Part shown: positions 34,333 to 43,297 of the stretch, piece by piece
Layout of the letters: every line of letters begins with the position of its first letter
Position numbering within the stretch: the stretch's first letter is position 1
Source: Marinobacterium litorale DSM 23545
GTDB taxonomy: Bacteria; Pseudomonadota; Gammaproteobacteria; Pseudomonadales; Balneatricaceae
DNA: 64,000 bases
Reading direction: 5' to 3'
Assembly: GCF_000428985.1 (NCBI RefSeq)
Contig: NZ_AUAZ01000002.1
Span: forward strand, 248,001-312,000
Position numbers and translations under genes: made by a program
The notes under the pieces: model-generated
The model's input: only the letters and a program-made list of their open reading frames with translations
The model's database searches: none
Told to the model about the DNA's origin: nothing

Positions 34333-36072
34333 ATGAGTCAGGCGATGATGTCTGAATTACGCCAGTTTGTTGAAGATGAAATGGAGGCGACCCGGTCTCA
34401 GTTGTTTGATACCTGGGAACGGTCGTTGCCAGAAAAGCTCCTTACCGGCCATAGTCAGTCCTTTACCAAGCTCGAAGAGGGACCATCCCGCGATACTGTT
34501 TGGGCCTATCCAGACCCGGAGCAGGAATCGCGTTTTCGTGAAGGTGATTTGCTGCGCCTGCATTTGGGAGACCCCTTCGAGGAGGTAGCCGCCCAGTTGG
34601 TCCTGGAAGAGGAAGCCGACGACTGCTGGTTGTTAAGCGGCCATAATTTACCCGGCTCTGCCTGGGAACGTGTGGCAAACCAGCTCACTTATGCGGACCC
34701 CGACATGATAGACCTCAGCGGTATGTATCAGCAGGCGCTGGATGATATCGCGCGCTCTCCGGTCGGACGGCAGTTAGTGTTACCGCTACTGAGCGGAGCC
34801 CTTCCGGCCGACCAGCTTAACAGCGCCGACTATGACGCCGCCGCCGACATCGCAGAGTCCGGTTACGGATTTAATGAGGATCAGGTTGATGCGGTGGGGT
34901 GGGCTTGCGGTGCGCGTTATCTGGCTTGTATCCAAGGTCCACCTGGCACAGGGAAAACCCGCGTCTTGGCACTGATCGCCAAGTTGTTGGTGACGCGTGG
35001 TGAGCGGATTCTCGTTACTTCTCACACGCATATGGCAATTAATAACGCTCTGAATCGTATCTACGAGGAAGGCGTAGAAACAATCAAAGTCGGTAAACAT
35101 ACCTCGTTAAAAGGATTGCGCCCTGAAGTGGAGTGCTATGAGACATTTCGCGAATGGGAGGACTGCCCCAAAGACGCGGGCTATGTGATAGGCGCAACGC
35201 CCTTTGCCACCTGCACCTCAAGACTTGAAGAGCACCTTTTCGATACCGTTATTTTTGACGAAGCCAGCCAGGTCACATCGCCCTTGGCGCTGATGGCGAT
35301 GCGACGGGCGAAGCGTTTCGTTTTTATCGGCGATCACAGGCAGCTCCCGCCAGTGGTTAGTTCGCTCTCGGTATTGGATATCGGTTCTGCTTCCGTCTTC
35401 GCTCGGTTATTGAGCGCCGAACGGGAGAATGTGGTCACGCTCAATACCACCTACCGCATGAACGCATCGCTGAGCGCTTGGCCCAGCGAACAGTTCTATG
35501 CCGGTTTACTGCAATCTGATGGGGCTAACAAAAACCGCCGCTTTTCGTTGCCCAATACCCCTGGGGAGTATCAGCCGATACTTAACGGTGATCACAGTCT
35601 GGTGTTTATAGAAAGCACAGGGCGGAATTCGCGTAGTATCAATCAGGACGATGCTGTACTCATTGCGAAACTCTGCAAAACCTGCATCGATTCCGGGCTC
35701 TCGCCCAAAGAGATAGGAGTTGTTGTTCCTTTCAGGAACCAAGGACGGCGTATACGCACCATGCTGCGGCGTTATCTGGGCCCGGCTATCGCGAAGCTGA
35801 TCGTCGCCGATACGGTGGAGCGTATGCAGGGCCAGGAAAAAGAGCTCGTTATTCTCAATATGACAGCGACAGATCCGCAATACCTCTGTTCGTTAGCCGG
35901 CTTCCTTTTCCAGCCGCAGCGCATGAATGTGGCTGTAACTCGCGCTAAAACCAAGACAATCGTCATAGGGCCAGAGGTCGACGACGAGTTCTTTCATGAA
36001 GAGCCCGAGATTGGCGAGTGGGTCGATATGTATCGCAGCTTGATCGCAAGTTGCCATCGCACAACCATCTAA
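34333..36072 (+). CDS. SF1 helicase, Upf1-like (AAA_11/AAA_12 type)
   Basis: 579 residues. A 190-residue N-terminal region without recognised motifs is followed by a complete helicase set: QGPPGTGKTRVLALIAKLL (motif I, about 200), VIFDEASQVTSPLAL (II), FIGDHRQLPPV (III), LNTTYRMN (IV), VERMQGQEKELVILNMT (V) and RMNVAVTRAKTKTIVIGP (VI). The DEAS box and GDHRQLPP are those of Upf1/DNA2-type enzymes acting on single strands. It sits 13 bases before a second SF1 helicase gene on the same strand. Family members occur in both repair and phage defence; the neighbours suggest the latter. Confidence 0.9.
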   Translation: MSQAMMSELRQFVEDEMEATRSQLFDTWERSLPEKLLTGHSQSFTKLEEGPSRDTVWAYPDPEQESRFREGDLLRLHLGDPFEEVAAQLVLEEEADDCWLLSGHNLPGSAWERVANQLTYADPDMIDLSGMYQQALDDIARSPVGRQLVLPLLSGALPADQLNSADYDAAADIAESGYGFNEDQVDAVGWACGARYLACIQGPPGTGKTRVLALIAKLLVTRGERILVTSHTHMAINNALNRIYEEGVETIKVGKHTSLKGLRPEVECYETFREWEDCPKDAGYVIGATPFATCTSRLEEHLFDTVIFDEASQVTSPLALMAMRRAKRFVFIGDHRQLPPVVSSLSVLDIGSASVFARLLSAERENVVTLNTTYRMNASLSAWPSEQFYAGLLQSDGANKNRRFSLPNTPGEYQPILNGDHSLVFIESTGRNSRSINQDDAVLIAKLCKTCIDSGLSPKEIGVVVPFRNQGRRIRTMLRRYLGPAIAKLIVADTVERMQGQEKELVILNMTATDPQYLCSLAGFLFQPQRMNVAVTRAKTKTIVIGPEVDDEFFHEEPEIGEWVDMYRSLIASCHRTTI

Positions 36073-36085
36073 AAGACAACGAAAC

Positions 36086-38065
36086 ATGGCACTACTGATA
36101 CCCGAAACGCTGGATACTTTGCCCAATGCCCATCGGCGTCATCTGGCCAAGGCACTGCGCGAGCTGGCCGATGACTATAGCGTACGAATCCCGTTTAGCA
36201 TTCCTGATGTTTTCGATCTGGTTATCACCAAAACTGGTGGTACTTGGTTGGGTCTCGCTTTTGTCGAAACGATCGAAGAGGTAAAGGACAAAGCCAAGGC
36301 ATTATTCAGCGCGGTAAAAAACTGGTCTCAAAGATGTATGGAGGCCACCGGGAGTTCCGCTCAGCTAGAGCTGCTTATCGTGGTCTTAAAAGCGAAAGGT
36401 AGTGAGCCTAAGGATAAAAGCTGGAGTGAACTCAGACTTCGGATAGTGAGTAAACCGTATTTTCTGGAGAACACAGCCACATTGCTCGAAGATTCCAGGC
36501 CGCTTCCGCGGGCCGGGTTCGATTGGCTGTTTCATGAGTTCTTCCCGGAGCGCGAGGTGCCGGCGGCGTGCACGACCCGGACAGTTATCGAAAGAGATAA
36601 CTCGGCTCAGCTCTCCCGGTTTTTCCTCGATTACGATCAGGAGCTGGCTGCCAAGCTGGACCTCCTCAAAGCCAATAGTGATTCAGGAGATCTGTCCGTT
36701 CGACTGATCAATGGCGTGGCCGGCAGTGGTAAAACGCTGATCATTGTCAGCCGGATTTTGATGTACTGCCAGCAACACCCGGATCACAAGGTTTTATTGC
36801 TGATTCACAACAAGCCGGTGACAGCTGATATCCGATACAAAATCAATAAGTATTGGGGGGGTGAGCCGCCGAATCTTACGATCAAGACTTTCTGGTCCTG
36901 GTGTCGTGGTCAATGGGATGAGGCTTTTGGAAAGGGGTACCTGAAGCTCCTGTTTAATACCGATAAAACTGTTGGCGGCTATATCAAGGATCAGCAGGGA
37001 CGTTACGGTGTCGGTAAGCGCCTTACCGCTAATCAGATACGTGATGAAATTGAGTTTCTAAACGACAACTTTATCTCCGATGAAACCGCATACCTAGATA
37101 CAAATCGGGCAGGGCGCGGCTTTGCATTACGTTCGGAAGAGCGGGCGGAGCTTTGGCAGCTGAGAAACGAAGTTGTGGCAAAGTTCGGCGAGAAGTCGGG
37201 ACTACTCTCTAGCCTGATGCCAAACCGATTATGTTCCGCCACCGCAACTGAAAAACTGGAGCGCTATGACCATATTATCGTTGATGAAGCTCAGTTTTTC
37301 GCGCCAAGCTGGTTTGAGCTGGTGAAAAGAAGCTTGCAGCCATCGGGCAGCCTCTTTCTCTGCGCTGACCCCAATCAGGGGTTTCTGAAGTCGCGCCTGA
37401 GCTGGAAAAGTGCAGGGATTAATGTGCGGGGGCGTACTAAGCGTCTGCATAAAAGTTATCGTACCACTCGGCAGATACTGCATGCTGCCAACAGCTTTTT
37501 ATCCGAGTTTGCGCCGGAGCTTGATGAAGACTACTTAAAGCCCGAATACGAGGGCATGAGTCAGGGCGTTAAGCCGATGCTTCTGTATAAGCAGTCGCCC
37601 CAGGATGCACTGGAGCAGCTTGTTAACGAAGTGCGCGATCTGATCGATAACGGCCGCCCACCTGGGCAAATACTGGTGCTTTACACAACGGGTGTTTACC
37701 CCTCTACCGTCCAGCAGCGCCTTGAGACTGTCGTGGCTGCCGATGAGATATGGAACTTCTCCAATAAAAACGGCGATAAAGCTCCTGCTGACGACAAACC
37801 GGGGTTCCTGAAAATCGCAAAGCTCGATGCCGCAACCGGCCTCGAGGCGGGTGTTGTGTTTATTCTTGGAGTGGATCAGCTTTTCTCAGAATATGAATCG
37901 TTGGATTTGAACGAAGAGGAGCGAACAGAAAAACGTCAGGAATGCGCCCGTAAACTCTATATGGGGATGACCCGAGCCGGACAAAGGCTCGTCCTGTTTT
38001 CGACGACCAAATTGCCCGATGCGCTCGAACAGTGTGTTGAGACTAAAGGTACACCCGGCCTATAA
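36086..38065 (+). CDS. SF1 helicase, UvrD-like
   Basis: 659 residues. The N-terminal 200 residues are of unknown type and could hold a restriction-like domain, though I see no clear catalytic set. Motif I INGVAGSGKTLIIVSRILMY is at about 210, Walker B HIIVDEAQFFAPSWF at about 395, motif III LCADPNQGFL, motif IV RLHKSYRTTRQILHAAN, and motif VI KLYMGMTRAGQRLVLFS at the end, as in UvrD_C_2-type helicases. It begins 13 bases after the Upf1-like gene with the same orientation, so the two are likely made together. Confidence 0.9.
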   Translation: MALLIPETLDTLPNAHRRHLAKALRELADDYSVRIPFSIPDVFDLVITKTGGTWLGLAFVETIEEVKDKAKALFSAVKNWSQRCMEATGSSAQLELLIVVLKAKGSEPKDKSWSELRLRIVSKPYFLENTATLLEDSRPLPRAGFDWLFHEFFPEREVPAACTTRTVIERDNSAQLSRFFLDYDQELAAKLDLLKANSDSGDLSVRLINGVAGSGKTLIIVSRILMYCQQHPDHKVLLLIHNKPVTADIRYKINKYWGGEPPNLTIKTFWSWCRGQWDEAFGKGYLKLLFNTDKTVGGYIKDQQGRYGVGKRLTANQIRDEIEFLNDNFISDETAYLDTNRAGRGFALRSEERAELWQLRNEVVAKFGEKSGLLSSLMPNRLCSATATEKLERYDHIIVDEAQFFAPSWFELVKRSLQPSGSLFLCADPNQGFLKSRLSWKSAGINVRGRTKRLHKSYRTTRQILHAANSFLSEFAPELDEDYLKPEYEGMSQGVKPMLLYKQSPQDALEQLVNEVRDLIDNGRPPGQILVLYTTGVYPSTVQQRLETVVAADEIWNFSNKNGDKAPADDKPGFLKIAKLDAATGLEAGVVFILGVDQLFSEYESLDLNEEERTEKRQECARKLYMGMTRAGQRLVLFSTTKLPDALEQCVETKGTPGL

Positions 38066-38540
38066 CTCGAGTGGTCTAGCATCGCCTTCTGGGGCAAGAG
38101 GTAACCCTGATCCTTAACCTTGGCGGGCATGCTGGTCAGCCAGGCGCCTGCCCGGTAGCCCGTCATCTCTTCAGCGTCACGAGAGCCAGAACAGATTGTG
38201 TGAAGTGCTCCCACAGGTAACACGCCACACGAATATATTTTCCGTTGGGCGATGCCGAGTCCCGTCCCAACACGCAGAAAATCTTTCCAAAAATCATTTT
38301 TTATAAAAAAAGCTCCCCGGGAGGAAGAAAATCTCTCCGAGAAGCGATTACCTATCACGGTCAACACGCGAATTCAATATCAACTGTGGCATGAATGCTT
38401 ATACAACCTCGTCCAACAGGCTGATCTGAAGCGCGTCGAGATGTTCGCGAGTGCGTGCGAAAGGGCAGTCAGCAGAGTTCTAAGGAATAAACCCGTCGTA
38501 TAGAATGGGGATCCGCTTATAACAACGACACGGAGATGTC
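38066..38540. other. Gap after the helicase pair, mostly non-coding
   Basis: A 475-base stretch. It contains a TTTTTTATAAAAAA palindrome at 38297-38310, unusual in this GC-rich setting, and a possible 83-codon frame listed separately. The left part has an antisense open frame (37957-38367) whose residues do not look like a real protein. No RNA gene seen. Confidence 0.5.
38252..38503 (+). CDS. Possible small protein upstream of the NERD gene
   Basis: 83 codons. The first third is basic (RRKSFQKSFFIKKAPREEEN) and may be spurious, being read through an A/T palindrome. The second half has a helical, protein-like composition (YQLWHECLYNLVQQADLKRV, then EMFASACERAVSRVL). It ends 37 bases before the NERD-domain gene in the same direction. 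No good ribosome binding site stands before the ATG, and a shorter product starting at an internal GTG is possible. Family not recognised; weak call. Confidence 0.3.
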   Translation: MPSPVPTRRKSFQKSFFIKKAPREEENLSEKRLPITVNTRIQYQLWHECLYNLVQQADLKRVEMFASACERAVSRVLRNKPVV

Positions 38541-39530
38541 ATGCCCATCGTCACCACGAAACACCAACAGGAGCTTTCGGATGTCCGCCAAATCGCAGGC
38601 GATAAGCAAGAACGTGATGTGGCGTTTTATCTACGCCGTGCTTTTAAGGACAGTGATGATATCTATGTCTTTAACGACTACGCGTTTAGCTATGATGATG
38701 AACGTGCGCAGATCGACCATCTGATCGTTCACAAGTACGGCTTTCTGATTCTCGAGTCCAAAAGCATTTATGGTGAGGTGAAGGTCAACGGTGCGGGTGA
38801 GTGGGCACGCAGCTATAACGGCAACTGGGCCGGCATTCCGTCCCCGATCAGACAGGCTGAGCTGCAACAAAAACTACTGAAAAAAATGCTCGTTGAGAAC
38901 GCGGCTGATTTCCTGGGTAAAATCTTGGGTCTTCAACAGAACGTCGGCGGCCGTAAATGGGAGGCTTTGTGTGTGGTCTCCAACACCTGCATTTTGCATC
39001 GCGAAGACATCCCGGCGGATATCAACAAGCGAATCATCAAAAGTGAGGCGGTCGCCGATGCGGTTGACAAAATCGGCGGTAAAGGACGGCTTAAAGCCTT
39101 TATCGAAACCAGCCCGGCGTTTTCGGCTGACGAGTTGCGCAGCATAGCGGACTATCTGCTCACGAGGGCATCCCTTGCAGCCGCGCCGGATCCAGAGCCT
39201 TCCGCCGCCGCTCCGGCATCGACCCCGGTAGCAGAGCCTGTCACTGAGGTGAGAGAGCCTACCACGAAGCCAGCGCCAGTCGCTGAACCAGCACCTTCGG
39301 CCCAAATCAGCTGCAAAAAATGTGGCGAGGCCCAGCGTCTTACCGGTTCCTACGGAAAATATGGCTATTACGTGAAGTGCGAGGCGTGCGGTGCCAACAC
39401 CTCCATGCGTCAGCCTTGCATCCGCTGCGGTAGCAAGGACGTCAAAGTCATGAAGAAGCGGCAGGAGTATTGGGCAACCTGTTCCTGTTCCGATCCTTAT
39501 CTGCTGTTTACTCAGCCACGCTCGAGCTAG
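38541..39530 (+). CDS. NERD-domain (nuclease-related) protein with C-terminal zinc ribbons
   Basis: 329 residues. Residues about 20-135 are a NERD domain: the core AQIDHLIVHKYGFLILESKS gives the conserved Asp and the Glu-x-Lys of a PD-(D/E)XK-like nuclease fold. A Pro/Ala/Glu linker (about 210-255) follows, then two Cys4 zinc ribbons: CKKCGEAQRLTGSYGKYGYY with CEAC, and CIRCGSKDVKVM with CSC. Zinc ribbons of this topoisomerase-like kind bind DNA. It follows two helicase genes, consistent with a nuclease partner. GGAG precedes the ATG by about six bases. Confidence 0.88.
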   Translation: MPIVTTKHQQELSDVRQIAGDKQERDVAFYLRRAFKDSDDIYVFNDYAFSYDDERAQIDHLIVHKYGFLILESKSIYGEVKVNGAGEWARSYNGNWAGIPSPIRQAELQQKLLKKMLVENAADFLGKILGLQQNVGGRKWEALCVVSNTCILHREDIPADINKRIIKSEAVADAVDKIGGKGRLKAFIETSPAFSADELRSIADYLLTRASLAAAPDPEPSAAAPASTPVAEPVTEVREPTTKPAPVAEPAPSAQISCKKCGEAQRLTGSYGKYGYYVKCEACGANTSMRQPCIRCGSKDVKVMKKRQEYWATCSCSDPYLLFTQPRSS

Positions 39531-39928
39531 ACCGGATGACCGGGCCGGGCCGGGCCTCGGGCGCGGCCACTTAACCGGCTGCTCCCAGTCCTTTTCAGCA
39601 TGGCCTATCTCTTGGCGACTTAGCACAAGCCCGAAAAGGTCAAGACGATAAGAAACCTCACACCCCGTAACCCGGCAGAAGCCGCAGGCGTTTGCCCGGA
39701 AAAACACACCTGCGACTCGGACTCAACAACACCCTGTAGTACACTGATTTCCAATCAGAATTGCGCGGGCGCCCCCATCTAATTGCTGGGCCGCATTAAT
39801 AACCTAAAGCACGCGAACTCCATGGAACCCGAGTACCGAAACATCTATTTTGCCTTCCGAATAGTACTTCCGAAACTGGGGACCTTCGCATGGTATTCTC
39901 CGGAGAAGCGAAAGGAAAACCCATAGCA
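39531..39928. other. Non-coding gap at the edge of host-like sequence
   Basis: 398 bases without a credible gene. It begins with a short CGGGC-rich repeat tract (about 39540-39570), contains REP-like copy C, and then drops in GC content towards the next gene. This is the last place where the host-type REP unit is seen. Confidence 0.55.
39671..39699. repeat. REP-like hairpin, copy C
   Basis: Outer arms CCCGGCA/TGCCCGG (one mismatch), inner GCC/GGC around GCA. Intergenic, 140 bases after the NERD gene. It is the most diverged of the three copies. Confidence 0.7.
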
Positions 39929-41368
39929 ATGTTGGTTTACAGCTCTACAAAACAACAATTTATTGACGACGTACGCGCCAACGTCATTTCCGATATCATT
40001 ACGAACGAAGTTGCTCGAAAAATGAATCGGAATTCACCTCGTGGTGAAATTGTTTCTTGGGAGAACTCTCTCCGATTCATGATGAGCGTTTTGTTAGATG
40101 AAGCCATCCCTCCCTCAGCTGGAGTGGCTGTTGAATACAATATCCCACTAACAAACCGTCGTGTTGACTTCATTCTTACCGGTAAAAACCATCAACGAAA
40201 CGATGCCGCGGTCATCGTGGAGCTCAAGCAGTGGCAGTCTGTCGAAGTTACGAACAAAGATGCCATCGTGCGCACTCAGCTGGGTGGCGCGGTAAGGGAA
40301 ACCAACCACCCATCGTATCAGGCATGGTCTTATGCAGCGCTAATCGAGGATTACAACGAAACGGTACGATCAGAGTCAATTAGCCTCTTACCCTGCGCCT
40401 ATCTTCACAATATGAAGCAGGCAGATGCTATCAATGATCCTTTCTACGAAAATCACACCGAACGCGCTCCCGTCTTTATCTCTCCTGATGCACTGAAGCT
40501 CTCGAAGTTTTTAAGCCAACACATAAAATTTGGTGACAGTAACCACATCATGTATCGAATCGAGCATGGTGTAATCAAACCGAGCAAGAATCTTGCCGAC
40601 GCGCTCGTATCAATGATGCAGGGTAATGCCGAGTTTCTGATGATTGACGAGCAGAAGCTGGTGTATGAAACCGCCATCGATCTCGCTCATAAAGCAACAG
40701 ACCGTAACAAGCAATGCTTGGTGGTCAAGGGAGGGCCAGGAACCGGTAAGTCAGTGGTAGCAATAAATTTGTTGGTAGAGCTCACGAACCGTGGAATGAT
40801 GACACAATATGTATCACGGAACTCAGCTCCGCGAGAGGTGTTTAAGAAAAAGCTAACAGGCACTCGCAAGAAGACCCATATCGACAACCTATTTAAAGGC
40901 TCGGGGAGCTACACCGATACCGAGCCAAATACCTTTCATGCACTGATCGTCGATGAAGCACACCGCCTCAATGAAAAGTCTGGCATGTACCAGAATCTCG
41001 GTGAAAGCCAGATCAAAGAGCTGATAAGTGCATCACGATTTTCGGTTTTCTTTATCGATGAAGCGCAACGCGTCACCTTAAAAGATGTCGGCACAGTAGA
41101 AGAGATCAAAAGAAGGGCACACGAGTGTGGAGCTGACATTCAGGAGCTTGAGCTTGCGTCACAGTTTCGCTGTAACGGATCAGATGGATACCTGGCTTGG
41201 CTTGATCACGCGCTCCAGATTCGCACTACAGCTAACACTGATCTAAACGACATAGACTACGACCTCCAGGTTTTTGATAACCCCTGTGCGATGCGCGAGG
41301 CTATTGTCGATAAAAACCGTAAGGTGCGTATTCCGGCGAAGATGAACAGTGATTCCGGACGAACGTGA
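39929..41368 (+). pseudogene. DUF2075-type nuclease-helicase, C-terminally truncated
   Basis: 479 codons remain, where family members I know run past 600. The N-terminal third carries a PD-(D/E)XK nuclease core (RRVDFILTG, then AAVIVELKQWQ). A helicase half follows: KGGPGTGKSVVAINLLVEL (Walker A, about 268), ALIVDEAHRLNEKS, and FFIDEAQRVTLKDVG. The family alignment breaks off after the NPCAMREAIVDKNR segment; the last 14 or so codons are read from transposon-end repeats, and the remaining helicase motifs are lost. Base composition is more AT-rich than its neighbours. ATG 39929 is chosen, with AAAGGA about 11 bases upstream. Confidence 0.8.
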
Positions 41369-41371
41369 ACA
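41330..41371. mobile_element. IS21-like terminal direct repeats (element remnant)
   Basis: Two direct repeats with a 22-base period: ATTCCGGCGAAGATGAACA at 41330-41348 and ATTCCGGACGAACGTGAACA at 41352-41371. Short tandem repeats of this ATTCCGG...GAACA type are, as I recall, transposase-binding sites at the ends of IS21-family elements. No istA or istB gene is present, so only the end survives. It marks the point where the DUF2075 gene is cut. Confidence 0.55.
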
Positions 41372-41421
41372 CCGGATTTCTCAACGCATCACGCCCCCGG
41401 ATTATTAACCCAGCTGTTCAT

Positions 41422-41459
41422 GGGGTTTGGGGAGCAATGGAACAGAAAGTGCACTTAAG
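41422..41459. mobile_element. Candidate Tn3-family 38-bp terminal inverted repeat
   Basis: Exactly 38 bases beginning GGGG and ending TTAAG, with the internal AACAGAAAGTG expected of Tn3-type ends. It lies just left of a frameshifted gene and a resolvase gene. The matching right end was not found, although GTGCACTT recurs at 42477-42484, so the element is probably incomplete. Confidence 0.45.
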
Positions 41460-41461
41460 CC

Positions 41462-41736
41462 CTACCACCTGCGCTCGGTGCCTACTTCCCAGGCATCGGC
41501 CTCGATGAAACAGTTGCGCATGTAGGCTTCCTGGCTAATCTCGGTGAGCAGGTCGTACACGGTCTTGTCCAGCTCGGTGTCGCTCCGATAAGGAATGGTC
41601 AGCTCGTAGTGGCCCGCTTCCGGTCGCGCACGAACTTGCTGCTGTTCACCACCGTGAGGCGCAGGGTGGCGGTGGCCACCCGCTCGGCAGCGTCCACTGT
41701 GTTGAGCTTCGCTTTGTCCTTTCGGTCGGCTGTCAT
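41462..41736 (-). pseudogene. Frameshifted small transposon-associated gene
   Basis: From ATG 41736 the frame reads MTADRKDKAKLNTVDAAERV and continues protein-like to SSKFVRDRKRATTS, then hits a stop near 41599. In a second frame the sequence continues as HYELTIPYRSDTELDKTVYD to EADAWEVGTERRW at 41462. The two halves join at the GGAAGCGGGCC stretch, so one indel or a small internal deletion breaks the gene. Function unknown. It is divergent from the resolvase gene, with a res-like gap between them. Confidence 0.55.
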
Positions 41737-41883
41737 TGGGGACTACCCTGTCCGATAGAGGATCATTAAACGGACGCTCTGCCGCCTGTTCTTTGGAGCG
41801 CGCCAATGCGGCATATGCCGTGTCTCATTTAGATGGTACTATATTTTTTTCAGTGAAGGGGCCTCTTGCGTTACAAATCACCC

Positions 41884-42468
41884 ATGACACATACACTAAT
41901 TGGTTACGCCCGCTGCTCAACCGACAAACAAGACCTCGCTGCACAGCAGGAAGCCCTATTGAAACTCGGCGTCGCGCCAGATCGCATCTACACTGATCGA
42001 GGCTTCACCGGCACGAACCGGGCAAGGCCCGGCCTCGACCAGGCGCTGGCGGCCGTGCGCAGTGGCGATACCTTCGTAGTTCCGAAGCTTGACCGGCTGG
42101 CGCGCTCTGTTCCTGATGCACGCGCAATCGGCGACAGCCTGGCCGAGCGCGGCGTGAGGCTACAAATCGGCGCCAGCGTTCATGATCCGAACGACCCGAT
42201 GGGCAAGCTGTTCTTCAACATCCTCGCCACCTTTGCCGAGTTCGAGGCGGACCTCATCAAGCTCCGTACGCGCGAGGGGATGGCGATCGCCCGCGCCAAA
42301 GGGAAACTGCGCGGAAAGAAGCCGAAGCTGTCGGATCGCCAGCAAAAGGAATTGCGCCGCATGTACGACACTGGAAACTACTCGATCAGCGACCTGGCTG
42401 AGCTGTTTTCGATCTCACGACCGACGGTCTACCGGACGCTTGACCGTCAAGCTCGCGACACCGTGTAA
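41884..42468 (+). CDS. tnpR: Tn3-type resolvase (serine recombinase)
   Basis: 194 residues. The catalytic domain opens LIGYARCSTDKQDLAAQQEA with the active Ser in ARCSTD, followed by DRGFTGTNRARPGLDQALAA, LDRLARSVPDARAI and FAEFEADLIKLRTREG. The C-terminal helix-turn-helix is LSDRQQKELRRMYD, then SISDLAELFSISRPTVYRTL. ATG 41884 is chosen over 41866 because the family starts at this Met. Length is normal, so the protein may be active. No tnpA transposase accompanies it, making it an orphan of a degraded Tn3-like element. The AT-rich 140 bases upstream would be the place for its res site. Confidence 0.9.
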   Translation: MTHTLIGYARCSTDKQDLAAQQEALLKLGVAPDRIYTDRGFTGTNRARPGLDQALAAVRSGDTFVVPKLDRLARSVPDARAIGDSLAERGVRLQIGASVHDPNDPMGKLFFNILATFAEFEADLIKLRTREGMAIARAKGKLRGKKPKLSDRQQKELRRMYDTGNYSISDLAELFSISRPTVYRTLDRQARDTV

Positions 42469-42539
42469 AAGGTGACGTGCACTTCCAGAATCGCCTCTTA
42501 CATAAAGCTGTACATAACCCAATTATTCTCCCCCCGACC

Positions 42540-43225
42540 GCCTTTTCCTTGCCAGCAGGTATGCGAGGTTCTTCAGCAAAGAGGCGCCCCGTGACGGGCA
42601 CCCGGATTTCCGGGATCGACTCTTCATTTGTTTGAATGACGATATGGCCATGAATGGCGCCGAGACTGGCACGCCCAGGTAACAGCGACACGGTCAGCTG
42701 GTAGCGATCCCCTGCCGGGCCCCGCTCAGTGTCAATCTGAATGCTATCCAGGTCAGTACTGACGGCAATCTTGAAATCCGATGTTCCCTTGCGGTACACC
42801 ATGAGAGTTTGCGACAACCGCTCAGCATTTGCCGCCTGTGTCACCACATCGAGGGGCAGGCGGCCCATGTCCAGGGTTTCTGGGAAGGTATAGACTCGAT
42901 CGTGAACCAAGGTGTAAGCCGGGATCACCAAACGGCCGCCCATTGTGTCATCAGTCACCAGGTGGATCGGCTCCGCCAGTCGCCCGCCCGCTTCATCCCC
43001 CGTCAATGTCAGCACCAGCTGATAGTGCTGTCCCGGAGTCAACGTCTTCAGTTCGAGCGTAAACCGTTCGCTTTGGTGCTCGGCCCGCACAATAGTTAAC
43101 GACGTTGCCTGATGATTGATAATGTCGAGCGTTGCCTGTCGCGGCGAGCCAAGGTCAGCAGCCACAAAGAATGCCGGCCGAGGCTGAAACTCGATCGGTG
43201 GTACGTTGAGGCCTAGACCACGCAC
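42540..43225 (-). pseudogene. Fragment of a DUF1573/ASH-like repeat protein
   Basis: The frame gives beta-sandwich sequence of the kind in DUF1573 or ASH-domain proteins: GLNVPPIEFQPRPAFFVAAD, RQATLDIINHQATSLTIV, IHGHIVIQTNEESIPEIRVP, then VTGRLFAEEP. Both ends are cut. Upstream the same frame continues to an in-frame stop at 43256-43258 without a start of its own, and downstream of about 42550 the residues become antisense of the resolvase gene. It is therefore a remnant left between the transposon fragment and lspA. Original function unknown; such domains often occur in exported proteins. Confidence 0.5.
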
Positions 43226-43297
43226 AGGACATGTCAGTGAAAGCGGGAATCGACCCTAGTCTAACGCACGAGGTCATCGGCCTGACGCCTGGCTGAG

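Noticed and set aside
37957-38367. 136-codon minus-strand frame after the UvrD-like helicase gene
   Set aside because: It overlaps the helicase gene's end, has no ribosome site and no recognisable segment. I considered a conjugation-gene remnant but cannot support it.
39540-39570. CGGGC-rich tract resembling a short tandem repeat
   Set aside because: Only a few irregular units; probably compositional, with no flanking direct repeats.
38874-39707. 277-codon minus-strand frame opposite the NERD gene
   Set aside because: Low-complexity Arg/Gly/Ala product, antisense to a protein with a clear NERD core and Cys4 zinc ribbons.
42386-42540. C-terminal extension of the DUF1573-like frame across the resolvase end
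   Set aside because: Residues after about 42550 on the minus strand are antisense to the resolvase C-terminus and lose beta-sandwich character, so they are read-through, not gene.
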